A stretch of 48,895 nucleotides of DNA from an uncultured Opitutaceae bacterium. Its GTDB lineage: Bacteria; Verrucomicrobiota; Verrucomicrobiia; Opitutales; Opitutaceae. The notes below the pieces were generated by a model. It was not told the DNA's origin, did not search any database, and was given only the letters and a program-made list of their open reading frames with translations. Within the stretch, counting starts at the first letter, position 1. The number at the start of each line of letters is the position of its first letter. Made by a program: the position numbers and the translations under genes. Of this stretch, positions 1 through 7,620 are shown piece after piece. The stretch lies in contig CALFXL010000034.1 of assembly GCA_937958045.1 (NCBI GenBank), positions 1 to 48,895 on the forward strand. The letters are read 5' to 3'.

Positions 1-134
1 GGGGCCCCTAAATAATGCAAAAGTGCGCGGGTCGCCACTTGAGGGGCGAAGTTTTTTGGCGCTGGCTTGGGCGCTTGAGCGCCCCGTTGAGGTGGGGAGT
101 TTTCGGCGCTCGCGATATTAGCATTGCCAAGCCT

Positions 135-158
135 GCCGACGGGGACGTCGGCGCTCCC
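135..158. repeat. REP-like palindrome, GACGTC-stem type, upstream of the RAYT gene
   Basis: The copy reads GCCGACGGGGACGTCGGC followed by GCTCCC. It is the reverse complement of the copy at 831-854, so the transposase gene is bracketed by inverted copies. The shared end GGGAGCGCC (here its complement) is common to all members seen in the window. Confidence 0.8.
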
Positions 159-222
159 GGGGGGCGTGACGGCGGGGGCCCGGAGAGTTGACGTTTACGG
201 GAGCCCTCTGTGGGCTGCGCTC

Positions 223-813
223 ATGAGGGAGTTGGGGAACTGGTATTCGCGAGGCTACCTGCCGCATTTTGACGAGGCCGGAACTGAGCAGCTAGTCACG
301 TATCGTCTCGCCGATGCGTTGCCGCGGGAGGTTGTTCTGAAGATCGAGGAGCAGGTGGTGCTCGGGGCGAGCGCGTCCAAACGCGCGCGAAGTCGAGAGG
401 CTGTTGATGCCTGGTTGGACGCGGGGCACGGGTGTTGTTTTCTCCGAATCCCGGAGCTGGCCCGTAGTGTGATCGACGCGTGGCGATATTACGATGGCAC
501 GCGCTATCGTCTGCTGGCGTGGGTCGTGATGCCGAATCATGTGCATGTTCTGGTGCGCACGGGCGCGAATGAACCTTTGGGAAAAATCGTCCAGTTATGG
601 AAGTCGTACACGGCCCGCAAAATTCTCGCGGCGCCAGGGAGTGCCGGCTGTTTCCCGGAACGGCGGGTGTGGGAGCGGGAGTACTGGGATCGTTTCATCC
701 GGGATGACGCGCACCGGCAGGCGGCGATCCGATACATTCACGAGAATCCAGTGAAAGCGGGGTTGGCTTTAAAGCCGGAGGATTGGCTGTGGAGCAGTGC
801 GGGGGGAAGGTGA
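223..813 (+). CDS. REP-associated tyrosine transposase (RAYT, Y1/IS200-like family)
   Basis: This is a single-domain HUH nuclease of about 196 residues. RAYTs are domesticated IS200/IS605-like enzymes that nick single-stranded palindromes and are thought to spread REP elements. The HUH motif MPNHVHVLV is visible with His106 and His108. The catalytic tyrosine is probably Tyr171 in the family block YIHENPVKAGL, and RGYLPHFD near the N-terminus is also typical. The frame stays open up to an ATG at 124, but that extension translates a REP palindrome (135-158), so I place the start at 223 just before ELGNWYSRGYLPHFD. REP copies lie on both sides (135-158 and 831-976), as expected for a REP-tron. 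It looks intact. The family call is sure; the start is less so. Confidence 0.9.
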   Translation: MRELGNWYSRGYLPHFDEAGTEQLVTYRLADALPREVVLKIEEQVVLGASASKRARSREAVDAWLDAGHGCCFLRIPELARSVIDAWRYYDGTRYRLLAWVVMPNHVHVLVRTGANEPLGKIVQLWKSYTARKILAAPGSAGCFPERRVWEREYWDRFIRDDAHRQAAIRYIHENPVKAGLALKPEDWLWSSAGGR

Positions 814-830
814 TGGGGGAGGCCAAGGCT

Positions 831-976
831 GGGAGCGCCGACGTCCTCGTCGGCATTGTATTACCACCCTGGGAGCGCCGGCCTCCCGGCCGGCCTGCTC
901 GCAAAAGCCGACGGGGACGTCGGCGCTCCCGGACTTTATCCTTTCCAAACCTGCCGACGGGGACGTCGGCGCTCCC
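831..976. repeat. Cluster of four REP-like palindromes downstream of the RAYT gene
   Basis: Four 24-base units lie at 831-854 (forward), 871-894 (forward), 907-930 (reverse) and 953-976 (reverse). Each begins or ends with GGGAGCGCC and carries an inverted repeat. Units 831, 907 and 953 have a GACGTC-type stem; unit 871 has a GGCC-type stem. The alternating orientation resembles BIME arrangements known from enterobacteria. Confidence 0.8.
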
Positions 977-986
977 GGGGGGGCGT

Positions 987-1015
987 AAAAAAGCCACGCC
1001 GGGAGGGCGTGGCTT
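987..1015 (-). terminator. Intrinsic terminator of the aldolase/dehydrogenase gene
   Basis: A perfect 10-bp stem (AAGCCACGCC at 991-1000, GGCGTGGCTT at 1006-1015) has a 5-base loop. On the minus strand the stem is followed by a T run (987-992). It lies 66 bases past the stop codon of the minus-strand gene ending at 1081. On the plus strand no T run follows, so it is oriented for minus transcription. Confidence 0.85.
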
Positions 1016-1080
1016 GAGGGAGGGCGGGGCGCGCATCCGCGACGCGTGAGGGCCACTCGCTGGCGCTCGTAGCTACGGGC

Positions 1081-3279
1081 TTAGCGGAGGAAGGCTTCGT
1101 GGAGGCCGCCGTCCACCGTGATGATCTGGCCGGTGGTTTTCGACAGACGGTTCGTGACGAGGAGGAAATACGCTTCGGCTTGGTCGGCGGGCGTGATCGG
1201 GGCCTTCGTCAACGTGCGGTCGGCGTAGAACTGCGCGAGTTTTTTCACGAGCGATTCGGTGGCTTCGTCGTTCGTGTACGGGATGTTGTACTTGGCGAGG
1301 GAGCCGATGACGCGGTCGCGGGGGAACATCGCGGAGCCTTGGACGACGGTCGCGGGCGCGACGCCGTTCACACGCACGAGCGGCGCGAGCTCGATGGCGA
1401 GTTCGCGGACGAGGTGATTGGCGGCGGCCTTCGAGGTGTCGTAGGCGAGCGAACCTTTCTTCGCGACGACGGCGTTGGCGGAGGTCGTGAGCACGAGATT
1501 GCCGCGGAGGCCTTGTTCGCGCCAGGTCTTGGCGGCTTCGTCGCCGACGAGGTAGCTGCCGGTGACGTTGATGTTGAAGGTGAGCGCCCACTTGTCGTCC
1601 GGGATGTGGCCGGTGGTGTCGGACGGGACGAAGATGCCGGCGGTGACGCAGATGGAATCGAAGCCGCCGTAGGCGAGGGCGACCTGGTCGAGCATTTTGC
1701 GGATGCTGGCGCGGTCGGTGATGTTGGCGGAGAGGCCGAGGGACGGACCGCAGTTGGAAAGGCCCGTGCCGGCGACGCCGATGCCGAGGCCGTATTTGTC
1801 GGTGATTTCCTTGGCGGTGGCGTTGGCGGCGTCGGCGTTGAGATCAACGCAGACGATGTGGGCGCCTTCTTTGACGAGGCGGTGGGCGGTTTCCTTGCCG
1901 ATGCCGGAACCGGCGCCGATCACGACGATGACCTGGCGGGCGAGTTCTTTCTCGGCGGGCATGCGCTTGAGTTTCGCTTCCTCGAGGAGCCAGTACTCGA
2001 TGTCGAAGGCTTCCTGCTGCGGGAGGGCGACGTATTGGTCGATCGCCTCGGCGCCGCGCATGACTTCGACGGCGCAGTTGTAGAACTCGGCGGTGACGCG
2101 GGACTCGGACTTGTCCTTGCCCCACGCGATCATGCCGAGGCCGGGGATGAGGACGACCGTCGGGTTGGGATCGCGCATCGCGGGCGAGTTGGCGTGTTTG
2201 CACTTCTCGTAGTACGCGGCGTAGTCCTTGCGGTATTGTTCGAGACCGGCGGCGAGCTTCGACTTGAGCGTGGCGAGGTCTTCGGCCTGGGGATTCCAGT
2301 CGACGTAGAGCGGCTTGATCTTCGTACGGAGGAAGTGGTCGGGGCAGCTCGTGCCGAGCTCGGCGAGACGGGGAGCGTCCTTGGAGTTGACGAAACGAAG
2401 GATCTTTTCGTCGGACTGCACGGTGCCGATGAAACGCTTTTCCTTGGAAACCTGACCGCGGAGCCAGGGGAGGATGGCGGCGAAGAGGGCGTTGCGGGCT
2501 TCCTCGGGGAGCGTCTGGTATTTGGCGCCGCCGAAGGCTGCGGCGTCGCCGCCCTTTTCGGCGTATTTCTTTTCGATGTAGGCGGCGGCGCGTTCGATGA
2601 AGTTAAGCGTGTCGGTGTAGCACTGCTTGTCGTCGTCGGCCCAGGAAATGAAGCCATGCTGGCCCATCATGATGGCACGAACCTTCGGGTTTTTCTTGGC
2701 GATCTCCTGCATGGCGAGGCCGAGCTCGAAGCCGGGGCGCATCCAGGGCACGTAAGCCATGTCGCCGCCGAAGATTTCCTGCGTGAGTTTTTCGCGGTTG
2801 GCGGAGGCGGCGATGGCGATGATCGCGTTGGGGTGCATGTGATCGACATGCTTGCCCGGAAGGAAGGAATGCAGGGGCGTATCGATCGAGGATGCGCGGG
2901 GGTTCAGGTTGAACGTCGCGTGCGTGTACATGCCGACCATGTCGTCCTCGGCGGGCGACTTAAGGCCTTTGTCGGGACGGGCGGCGTAGAGTTTTTGGAG
3001 ATCGAGAAGCTTCTGCTGATAGAGCGAGGAGAAGTTTTCGCGGGTGCTGGTGCGGAGATCGCCGCCGGAACCTTTGACCCAGAGGACTTCGACCTGTTGG
3101 CCGGTGAGAGGATCTTTTTCGAGGATCTTGGAGGAGGTGTTGCCGCCGCCGGTGTTGGTGATGCGCTGGTCGCTGCCGAGCAGATTGGAGCGGTAGACCA
3201 AACGGCCAACCGGATCGAGGGACGCGGCTTTGGCGTCGTCCCAGAGATAATTCACGTACTTATAGTTCGAGTTGCTCAT
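1081..3279 (-). CDS. Bifunctional rhamnulose-1-phosphate aldolase / short-chain dehydrogenase (RhaD/RhaEW type)
   Basis: This cytoplasmic fusion protein of 732 residues fits the RhaEW/YuxG family. That family cleaves a deoxyketose 1-phosphate to DHAP and L-lactaldehyde and then oxidises or reduces the lactaldehyde. Residues about 25-260 are a class II aldolase/adducin domain, with the phosphate loop TGGGNTSSK (43-51) and zinc-ligand histidines in GKHVDHMHP (142-150) plus GQHG (206-209). Residues about 447-730 are an SDR domain with GAGSGIG (455-461) and the catalytic YxxxK at Tyr613/Lys617. The length matches the family. The leader is CCTCCCCTTTCTCAC-ATG with no SD sequence. A DeoR regulator lies upstream in the same direction and a terminator follows the stop. 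L-rhamnose is the likeliest substrate route, but L-fucose is possible. Confidence 0.88.
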   Translation of the reverse strand: MSNSNYKYVNYLWDDAKAASLDPVGRLVYRSNLLGSDQRITNTGGGNTSSKILEKDPLTGQQVEVLWVKGSGGDLRTSTRENFSSLYQQKLLDLQKLYAARPDKGLKSPAEDDMVGMYTHATFNLNPRASSIDTPLHSFLPGKHVDHMHPNAIIAIAASANREKLTQEIFGGDMAYVPWMRPGFELGLAMQEIAKKNPKVRAIMMGQHGFISWADDDKQCYTDTLNFIERAAAYIEKKYAEKGGDAAAFGGAKYQTLPEEARNALFAAILPWLRGQVSKEKRFIGTVQSDEKILRFVNSKDAPRLAELGTSCPDHFLRTKIKPLYVDWNPQAEDLATLKSKLAAGLEQYRKDYAAYYEKCKHANSPAMRDPNPTVVLIPGLGMIAWGKDKSESRVTAEFYNCAVEVMRGAEAIDQYVALPQQEAFDIEYWLLEEAKLKRMPAEKELARQVIVVIGAGSGIGKETAHRLVKEGAHIVCVDLNADAANATAKEITDKYGLGIGVAGTGLSNCGPSLGLSANITDRASIRKMLDQVALAYGGFDSICVTAGIFVPSDTTGHIPDDKWALTFNINVTGSYLVGDEAAKTWREQGLRGNLVLTTSANAVVAKKGSLAYDTSKAAANHLVRELAIELAPLVRVNGVAPATVVQGSAMFPRDRVIGSLAKYNIPYTNDEATESLVKKLAQFYADRTLTKAPITPADQAEAYFLLVTNRLSKTTGQIITVDGGLHEAFLR

Positions 3280-3306
3280 GTGAGAAAGGGGAGGGCGGGT
3301 GGAAGG

Positions 3307-3352
3307 GCGAATGACGAAACCGAATGGCGAATGATCAATGACGAGTGACCGG
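3307..3352. repeat. Degenerate GAATGRCGAATG-type intergenic repeat
   Basis: Short imperfect tandem units of the form GAATGACGAAACC / GAATGGCGAATGATC / AATGACGAGTGACC fill the spacer between the DeoR gene and the aldolase/dehydrogenase gene. The same word family occurs in five other spacers of the window. Confidence 0.6.
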
Positions 3353-3364
3353 TGGCCGATGGGG

Positions 3365-4141
3365 TCAGGTCCTGAGAAGGTGTTTACGATTGAGCGGAAT
3401 GCCAGCGGCGCTCAGCTCGGTGGGGGTGGCGTCGGTGACGAGACGGGAAACTTCCGACCACGCGGCGACTTGGTGCGGGGTGGAGCGGGCGAGTTTTGAG
3501 GCGTCGAGGCAGAAAATGGTTTCGCGGGCGCGGGCGAAAGCGGCGCGCTGCAGGCGGACGACCTCGGCGTGGGAATTAAAAATGCCGTCGGGGTTCATCG
3601 CCTCGCCGCCGAGAAAGGCGGCGTCGAACGACCAAGTGTTGAGCGTGGCCACGGCGTGATCGCCGAAGAGCGTCGATTGGCGATGCAGGAACACGCCGCC
3701 GAGCAGATGGAGCGTGATGCCGGGGGCTCCGCCGAGAACGGAGGCGACGGGCAGGGAATTGGTGACGACGGTGAGTTGCTGATTGCGACGACGCGCGAGC
3801 AAGCGGGCGAGCGCGAGGATCGTCGTGCCGGCGTCGAGGAATATCGTGCCGCGCAAAGGCACGCGGGCGGCGGCGGCGCGGGCGATGAGGGCTTTGGCGG
3901 AGCGGGCGCGTTTGGCGCGTTCACCAAGCGAAGCGAAACCGGTGTTGTAGTCGGCGAGCGCGCCGCCGTAGGTGCGGGTGATGTGGCCGGACTCCTCGAT
4001 GGCGGCCAGATCGCGGCGGGCGGTGGCTTCGGAAATATTCAGCGCGCGGCAGATGTCGGCCACCGGCAGGAAACCATCCTGGCGAATCAACGCACGAAGA
4101 CGCTCGCGGCGGGCTTCGACGATGTGTAAGGGAACGCGCAT
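3365..4141 (-). CDS. DeoR-family transcriptional regulator
   Basis: This is a DNA-binding repressor of 258 residues, the usual DeoR length. DeoR proteins sense a phosphorylated sugar through a C-terminal ribose-5-phosphate-isomerase-like domain. The N-terminal winged helix is visible as RLRALIRQDGFLPVADICRAL followed by ISEATARRDLAAIEESG, the family signature. In the C-terminal domain FLDAGTTILALA and VVTNSLPVASVL match the sugar-phosphate binding fold. The frame remains open to 4258, but the extra 39 residues are Pro/His/Phe-rich and unlike DeoR, so I start at MRVPLHIVEARRERL (4141). It lies between two class II aldolase genes in the same direction and probably controls them and itself. The leader lacks an SD sequence. 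Confidence 0.87.
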   Translation of the reverse strand: MRVPLHIVEARRERLRALIRQDGFLPVADICRALNISEATARRDLAAIEESGHITRTYGGALADYNTGFASLGERAKRARSAKALIARAAAARVPLRGTIFLDAGTTILALARLLARRRNQQLTVVTNSLPVASVLGGAPGITLHLLGGVFLHRQSTLFGDHAVATLNTWSFDAAFLGGEAMNPDGIFNSHAEVVRLQRAAFARARETIFCLDASKLARSTPHQVAAWSEVSRLVTDATPTELSAAGIPLNRKHLLRT

Positions 4142-4225
4142 GGAAGAAGTGAAGGGAGAGGGGTGAAGGTGAAACGGGAGGGCGCGGCGGTGTGGTGGAA
4201 AGGCGTGGCGGCGATGAAAGGACTG

Positions 4226-4260
4226 AGCATTTCTTGTCATATGATCGGGGTCAATCATAT
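4226..4260 (-). promoter_or_regulatory. Candidate operator/promoter of the DeoR gene
   Basis: An AT-rich dyad, ATATGAT (4239-4245), 8 bases, ATCATAT (4254-4260), stands out in GC-rich sequence 98 bases upstream of the chosen deoR start. On the minus strand a -35-like TTGACC (4254-4249) overlaps one half-site. A weak -10 (AATGCT, 4231-4226) follows at 17 bases. Role as an autoregulatory operator is inference. Confidence 0.4.
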
Positions 4261-4271
4261 AACGGGCGCGC

Positions 4272-4332
4272 TGAATGAGGAGTGGCCAATGACGAAAACC
4301 GAATGACCAACGACCAAAGACCAGTGGCCACT
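4272..4332. repeat. Degenerate GAATGACGAATG-type intergenic repeat
   Basis: Units such as GGCCAATGACGAAAACC, GAATGACCAACGACC and AAAGACCAGTGGCC follow each other. They match the repeat words at 3307, 8819, 14078, 15602 and 15711. Confidence 0.6.
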
Positions 4333-4405
4333 GAAGACTTGGCGAGGGATGAGCGGTGGCTGGCGTGGTTCGGCTGATAGCGTCGTCGATCGAGAAGGGG
4401 TCATT

Positions 4406-4428
4406 GGGAGCGCTGGCGGCTCGCCGGC
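4406..4428. repeat. REP-like palindrome, GGC-stem type
   Basis: It begins with GGGAGCGCTGGCG and closes with CGCCGGC after a short loop. The GGGAGCGC end is shared with the copies next to the RAYT gene. One T replaces the usual C in the stem and would give a G-T wobble. Confidence 0.65.
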
Positions 4429-4470
4429 TTCTAAAACTGCCGGCGGTTGGAGAAAAACTTGGTTTGTTTT

Positions 4471-4502
4471 TAACTCCGCGTACTCGGCGTCTCTGCGGTG
4501 AA
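4471..4502. repeat. CTCCGCG...CTCTGCGGTGA-type interspersed repeat
   Basis: The word AACTCCGCGTACTCGGCG is followed by TCTCTGCGGTGAAT. Related copies, some inverted, lie at 5441, 5585, 5783 and 14217, always outside genes. Confidence 0.6.
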
Positions 4503-4512
4503 TGATTCTGGT

Positions 4513-4535
4513 GCCGGCCAGCGGCCGGCGCTCCC
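4513..4535. repeat. REP-like palindrome, GGCC-stem type, reverse orientation
   Basis: GCCGGCCAGCGGCCGGC followed by GCTCCC. It is inverted relative to the copy at 4406 and nearly identical to the copy at 22005-22026. Confidence 0.7.
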
Positions 4536-4652
4536 GCTGAAGGGCACTGATGGCCAAGGCGCGGACGAGGCGGAGCGGTTCCTACCGCGGGGCGCCTGTA
4601 CCACGTCCTCTTAAACCACCCACTTCAACGGGAGCCGTCTGGGGCGTTCCCA

Positions 4653-5423
4653 TTACAGCTTCAGCATCTTGCGGCGGTAGTGTTCGTCGGGGCGGCCGGC
4701 GATGCGGGCGACTTGGTCAGCGGTGAGAAATTGCGGGGATTCGCCGCCGCTGGCGGCAGTCGCGCCGATGAAGATGCGGGCGGCTTTGTCGGCCATGAGG
4801 GTGGCGGCGAGGACGGCGTTGGGGCTGGCTCCGAGGGCGATGAGGCCGTGGTTTTCCAAGAGGATGATGCGCGGGGGCTGGCCGTTTTTTTCGATGAAAG
4901 CGAGGGTCTCGGCGCGGATGGTTTGCGCGAGTTTGAGGCCGGGGTCGGTGTAGGGAACAAAGACCGAGGCTTCGCCGCAGCAGACGATTTCGTCGGGGAA
5001 AAGGCGGCGTTCGGCGAAGGTGCGCGCCCATTTCGAGCAGAGCAGGCTGTTGACCGAGTTGGGGTGTGTGTGGCCGACAAAATGGATGTCTGGCAGCGTG
5101 AGGAGGAAGGCGTGAAAGATCGCTTCGACGGACGGTTTTTTTGCGGAGGAGTCTTCGCGCGCGGCGAGCAGGGCGTCGTCGATGGCGGCGTCGGAGAGGT
5201 TTTGTTCGTCGAGCAGGCCGAGGAGTTTGTCGAAGCGGCAGGCGGTGACGTTTTCGGGCGCGAGTGTGGCGAGATTGGAGCCGCTGGCTTTGACGAGGAA
5301 GGAACTGTCGCTATTGCGCGTGGAGGTGTTGCCTTCGCCGAGGATCGCAAGCTGGCGGTCTTCGCGTCCGAGTTCGTGCGACAACGCGAGGAGAGCGGAA
5401 ATGGGAGCGACGGGAGCGGTCAT
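4653..5423 (-). CDS. Class II aldolase/adducin family protein (fuculose/rhamnulose-phosphate aldolase-like)
   Basis: This cytoplasmic single-domain protein of 256 residues is probably a zinc-dependent sugar-phosphate aldolase or epimerase. It shows the family phosphate loop GEGNTSTR (29-36), KASGSNL (46-52), the zinc-histidine motif VGHTHPNS in the middle and a second histidine in ENHGLIALG. Length matches FucA-like enzymes, which are about 215-260 residues. It lies downstream of the isomerase gene and upstream of deoR on the same strand, so a role in the same deoxysugar pathway is likely. The relation to the aldolase domain encoded at 1081-3279 is unclear: two class II aldolases would be redundant unless they act on different sugars. 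The start at 5423 has the leader CCCTCGCC-ATG and no SD sequence. Confidence 0.82.
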   Translation of the reverse strand: MTAPVAPISALLALSHELGREDRQLAILGEGNTSTRNSDSSFLVKASGSNLATLAPENVTACRFDKLLGLLDEQNLSDAAIDDALLAAREDSSAKKPSVEAIFHAFLLTLPDIHFVGHTHPNSVNSLLCSKWARTFAERRLFPDEIVCCGEASVFVPYTDPGLKLAQTIRAETLAFIEKNGQPPRIILLENHGLIALGASPNAVLAATLMADKAARIFIGATAASGGESPQFLTADQVARIAGRPDEHYRRKMLKL

Positions 5424-5440
5424 GGCGAGGGTTTTAGTTT

Positions 5441-5473
5441 AACCACAGAGGCACAGAGGGCGCGGAGAGCGGA
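5441..5473. repeat. ACCACAGAGGCACAGAG-type interspersed repeat
   Basis: It reads AACCACAGAGGCACAGAG, then GGCGCGGAGAGC. It is the inverted counterpart of the copy at 5585-5611, so the two flank about 110 bases like a long imperfect inverted repeat. Confidence 0.6.
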
Positions 5474-5584
5474 AGGTTTTTTTTATTTGGGTGCAGAGAC
5501 CGGGCGCGTGCAGGACGGAAATTTCGAACACGACGATCGCGAAGGGAATGAAGGGGGCGGGGCGTAGGAAAATGGGGGCCGCAT

Positions 5585-5611
5585 CTCCGCGTTCTCTGCG
5601 CCTCCGCGGTT
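5585..5611. repeat. CTCCGCG...CCTCCGCGGTT-type interspersed repeat
   Basis: It reads CTCCGCGTTCTCTGCG and then CCTCCGCGGTT, the complement orientation of the 5441 copy. Confidence 0.6.
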
Positions 5612-5782
5612 ACGTCGTTTTGGAAAATTAAACACCGCAGATCGCGCGGACTTGAGTCAGCCGCCGGGCTCGGGAAGCGCTAACAAACCGAGGCCCGACC
5701 TGAACTCGTCTCGTCCGCGACGACTGCGGTGGGAAAGAGGTTGAATCGGGAAGACGCCAGGCGGCTGAGCTTCGGAAAACCT

Positions 5783-5810
5783 TCACCACGGAGACACCGA
5801 GGGCGCGGAG
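5783..5810. repeat. ACCACGGAGACACCGAG-type interspersed repeat
   Basis: It reads CACCACGGAGACACCGAG and then GGCGCGGAG, the same orientation as the 5441 copy. Confidence 0.6.
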
Positions 5811-5904
5811 ATCGGAGCGGGGGCGCTCCGTGTCTTTTTGTGCCCCTGAGTTTCTATAGAATGAGTCCGGTCAGGCGGGCTTCGCGTCCTTGGCGATTCG
5901 TTTT

Positions 5905-7530
5905 TTAGAACGGTTTGCCGTCGGCCTTGGTGCCGCAGAGCGAGACCTCGATGCCGAGTTCGGCGGCGAGGGCAGCTTTGGCGTAGAGGGCGAGGTCGGC
6001 GTCTTTGGCGGATTTTGCGTAGGCCACTTGGATGTGGTTGGCTTTGTGGCGGGCCATCATCTGGTCGCGGCTAACGCCGTAGGTGACGGCATGCATGATC
6101 GGCCAGACGGAGGTGGTTTCCTTCCAGCGGCGTTCGGTTTCTTCGCGAGGCAGTTCGACGACCTTGGCGCGGCCGAGGTCCATCTTGAGTTTGCCGCCTT
6201 CGATGAAGATGCGGCTCCAGACGATTTCGCCGGGTTTGGCGATGCCGCGGAGAGTCGCGCCGCCGAGGCGGAAATACATTTTGTCCTGACGGAAACCTTC
6301 GCTGCCGGCCCAACCGCCGATGTGGTGTTCGGCGGGAGCGGCGCCGGAGATGAGGAAAACCCACACGTAGTCGTCGACCGTGCCGCTGGCGTCGTACGCG
6401 CCCCAGCGAAGATCATGCAGCGTGTTTTCCACGGGCTGGCCGAGGGCCTTGTGAACGCGGTTGGTGAAGAGGCCGTCGAGGCCGGCGCATTCGTCGACTT
6501 CGTTGAAATGCGTGATCGGCTCGCCGGGACGGATGACTTTGCCGGCGGCGTTTTTGACCGGCGGGCGATCGGAGCTGTTGAGCGTGCCCTCGACGAGGTC
6601 GGACGCGGGCAAGAGATCCTTGAGGCCTTGCTGGTACTGGATGCCGATGGTCTCGCAACCGAACTCGTCGGCGATGCGGACGGCGGCGATGTACATCTTG
6701 CACTGCCAGAGGACCTGCGCCTCGGTGAGCTCGTTGATGTCGTCTTTGCCGAAGTGGAAGGTGAAGCCCTTCTTTTTGTACCAGTTGAGGACTTCGCGCG
6801 CTTCGGCGTCGGAGACCTGCGTGGCGCCGTAGTAGAGAGCGGACTGGGAAAGACGCTCCTTGTACACGCCGGTGCGGAAAAGGAGTTCGTCGGGGATGAT
6901 AGCGTTGTACATGCCCATGCAGCCCTCGTCGAAGACGCCCATGATGGATTTGCGCGTGCGGAGATCGTCAGCGATTTTTTTCGCGAGCGCGCGGGCCTTG
7001 GCAGGCACGGAGGCTTTGGCGAGCGGGCGGACGTGCGCGGTCTTGTGTTTGACGGCGCCGGTCTTGAGCCAGGCGGAGAGACCGTTGAGGAAAAAGTCGT
7101 CGTCGAAGTTTTCGCTCCAAAGCGTGGAGTATTTCACGCCGGCTTTGGTGAGACCGCCGTTAAGATTGAGCATGCCCACGAGGCCGGGCCAGGTGCCGGA
7201 CCAGTTGGCGACGGTGAGGATCGGACCGCGATGAGAAATGAGGCCGGAAAGAACGTGGTGCGAATATTGCCAGACCGACTCCGCGACGATCAGCGGTGCG
7301 GTCGGGTCGATCTTCGCGAAGACCTCCATGCCCTCTTTTTGCGAAGCGATGAAACCGTGTTTGACGCCGGGTTTGTAAGGATGCGCGCGGACGAGTTTGT
7401 AGCCGAGCGAAGCGACGGCGCGGGCGAGTTGCTTTTCCATCGCGGCCTGCGCGGGCCAGCAAGTTTCGTTGGCGGATTGACGGAGATCGCCGCTGGCGAC
7501 GAGGAGGACAGTCTTGGCGTTTTTCTTCAT
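5905..7530 (-). CDS. L-fucose/L-arabinose isomerase family protein (deoxysugar isomerase)
   Basis: This cytoplasmic protein of 541 residues is probably a metal-dependent aldose-ketose isomerase feeding the aldolases encoded downstream. Recognition rests on general resemblance to the FucI/AraA fold family: an N-terminal Rossmann-like segment (KTVLLVASGDLRQSANETCWPAQ), a central block FDEGCMGMYNAIIPDELL with YKERLSQSAL, the acidic/metal region THFNEVDECAGLDGLF, and a C-terminal block AAPAEHHIGGWAG. It is shorter than E. coli FucI (591) and the match is distant, so the exact substrate cannot be read; L-rhamnose or L-fucose fits the neighbours. A divergent AraC regulator starts 90 bases away and may control it. 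The leader CCCGTCTTCCCG-ATG has no SD sequence. Confidence 0.75.
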   Translation of the reverse strand: MKKNAKTVLLVASGDLRQSANETCWPAQAAMEKQLARAVASLGYKLVRAHPYKPGVKHGFIASQKEGMEVFAKIDPTAPLIVAESVWQYSHHVLSGLISHRGPILTVANWSGTWPGLVGMLNLNGGLTKAGVKYSTLWSENFDDDFFLNGLSAWLKTGAVKHKTAHVRPLAKASVPAKARALAKKIADDLRTRKSIMGVFDEGCMGMYNAIIPDELLFRTGVYKERLSQSALYYGATQVSDAEAREVLNWYKKKGFTFHFGKDDINELTEAQVLWQCKMYIAAVRIADEFGCETIGIQYQQGLKDLLPASDLVEGTLNSSDRPPVKNAAGKVIRPGEPITHFNEVDECAGLDGLFTNRVHKALGQPVENTLHDLRWGAYDASGTVDDYVWVFLISGAAPAEHHIGGWAGSEGFRQDKMYFRLGGATLRGIAKPGEIVWSRIFIEGGKLKMDLGRAKVVELPREETERRWKETTSVWPIMHAVTYGVSRDQMMARHKANHIQVAYAKSAKDADLALYAKAALAAELGIEVSLCGTKADGKPF

Positions 7531-7620
7531 CGGGAAGACGGGGTTGAGGAGTAAAGGGCTGGAAATTCTTGGCGGCGGAAAGGCCGTTGCGGGCCGTCAC
7601 TTTAGCATTGGCCGGCCATC

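Larger units (their letters stand above)
4142..4652. other. Gene-free spacer packed with dispersed repeats
   Basis: This 511-base spacer between deoR and the upstream class II aldolase gene holds no credible gene. It contains the AT-rich dyad at 4239-4260, a GAATGACGAATG-type repeat (4272-4332), a REP-like palindrome (4406-4428), a CTCCGCG/CTCTGCGGTGA-type repeat (4471-4502) and a second REP-like palindrome in the opposite orientation (4513-4535). All three dispersed repeat families of the window therefore occur here side by side. Confidence 0.7.
5424..5904. other. Gene-free spacer with interspersed repeats
   Basis: No gene is supported in these 481 bases between the isomerase and class II aldolase genes. 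Three copies of the ACCACRGAGRCAC/CTCCGCG repeat family lie here (5441-5473, 5585-5611 inverted, 5783-5810). I see no convincing terminator or promoter, so it is open whether the two flanking genes form one transcript. Confidence 0.6.

Noticed and set aside
831..976. Possible CRISPR array from the regularly spaced repeats
   Set aside because: Units alternate in orientation and are palindromes with unequal 12-22 base gaps, with no leader and no cas genes; a REP cluster next to a RAYT fits better.
1099..3348. 749-residue plus-strand open frame antisense to the aldolase/dehydrogenase gene
   Set aside because: It is Gly/Val/Glu/Asp-rich with no family match and arises from codon bias of the minus-strand gene, which has clear motifs and a terminator.
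5890..7554. 554-residue plus-strand open frame opposite the isomerase gene
   Set aside because: Same composition artefact; the opposite strand encodes a recognisable protein over the same bases.
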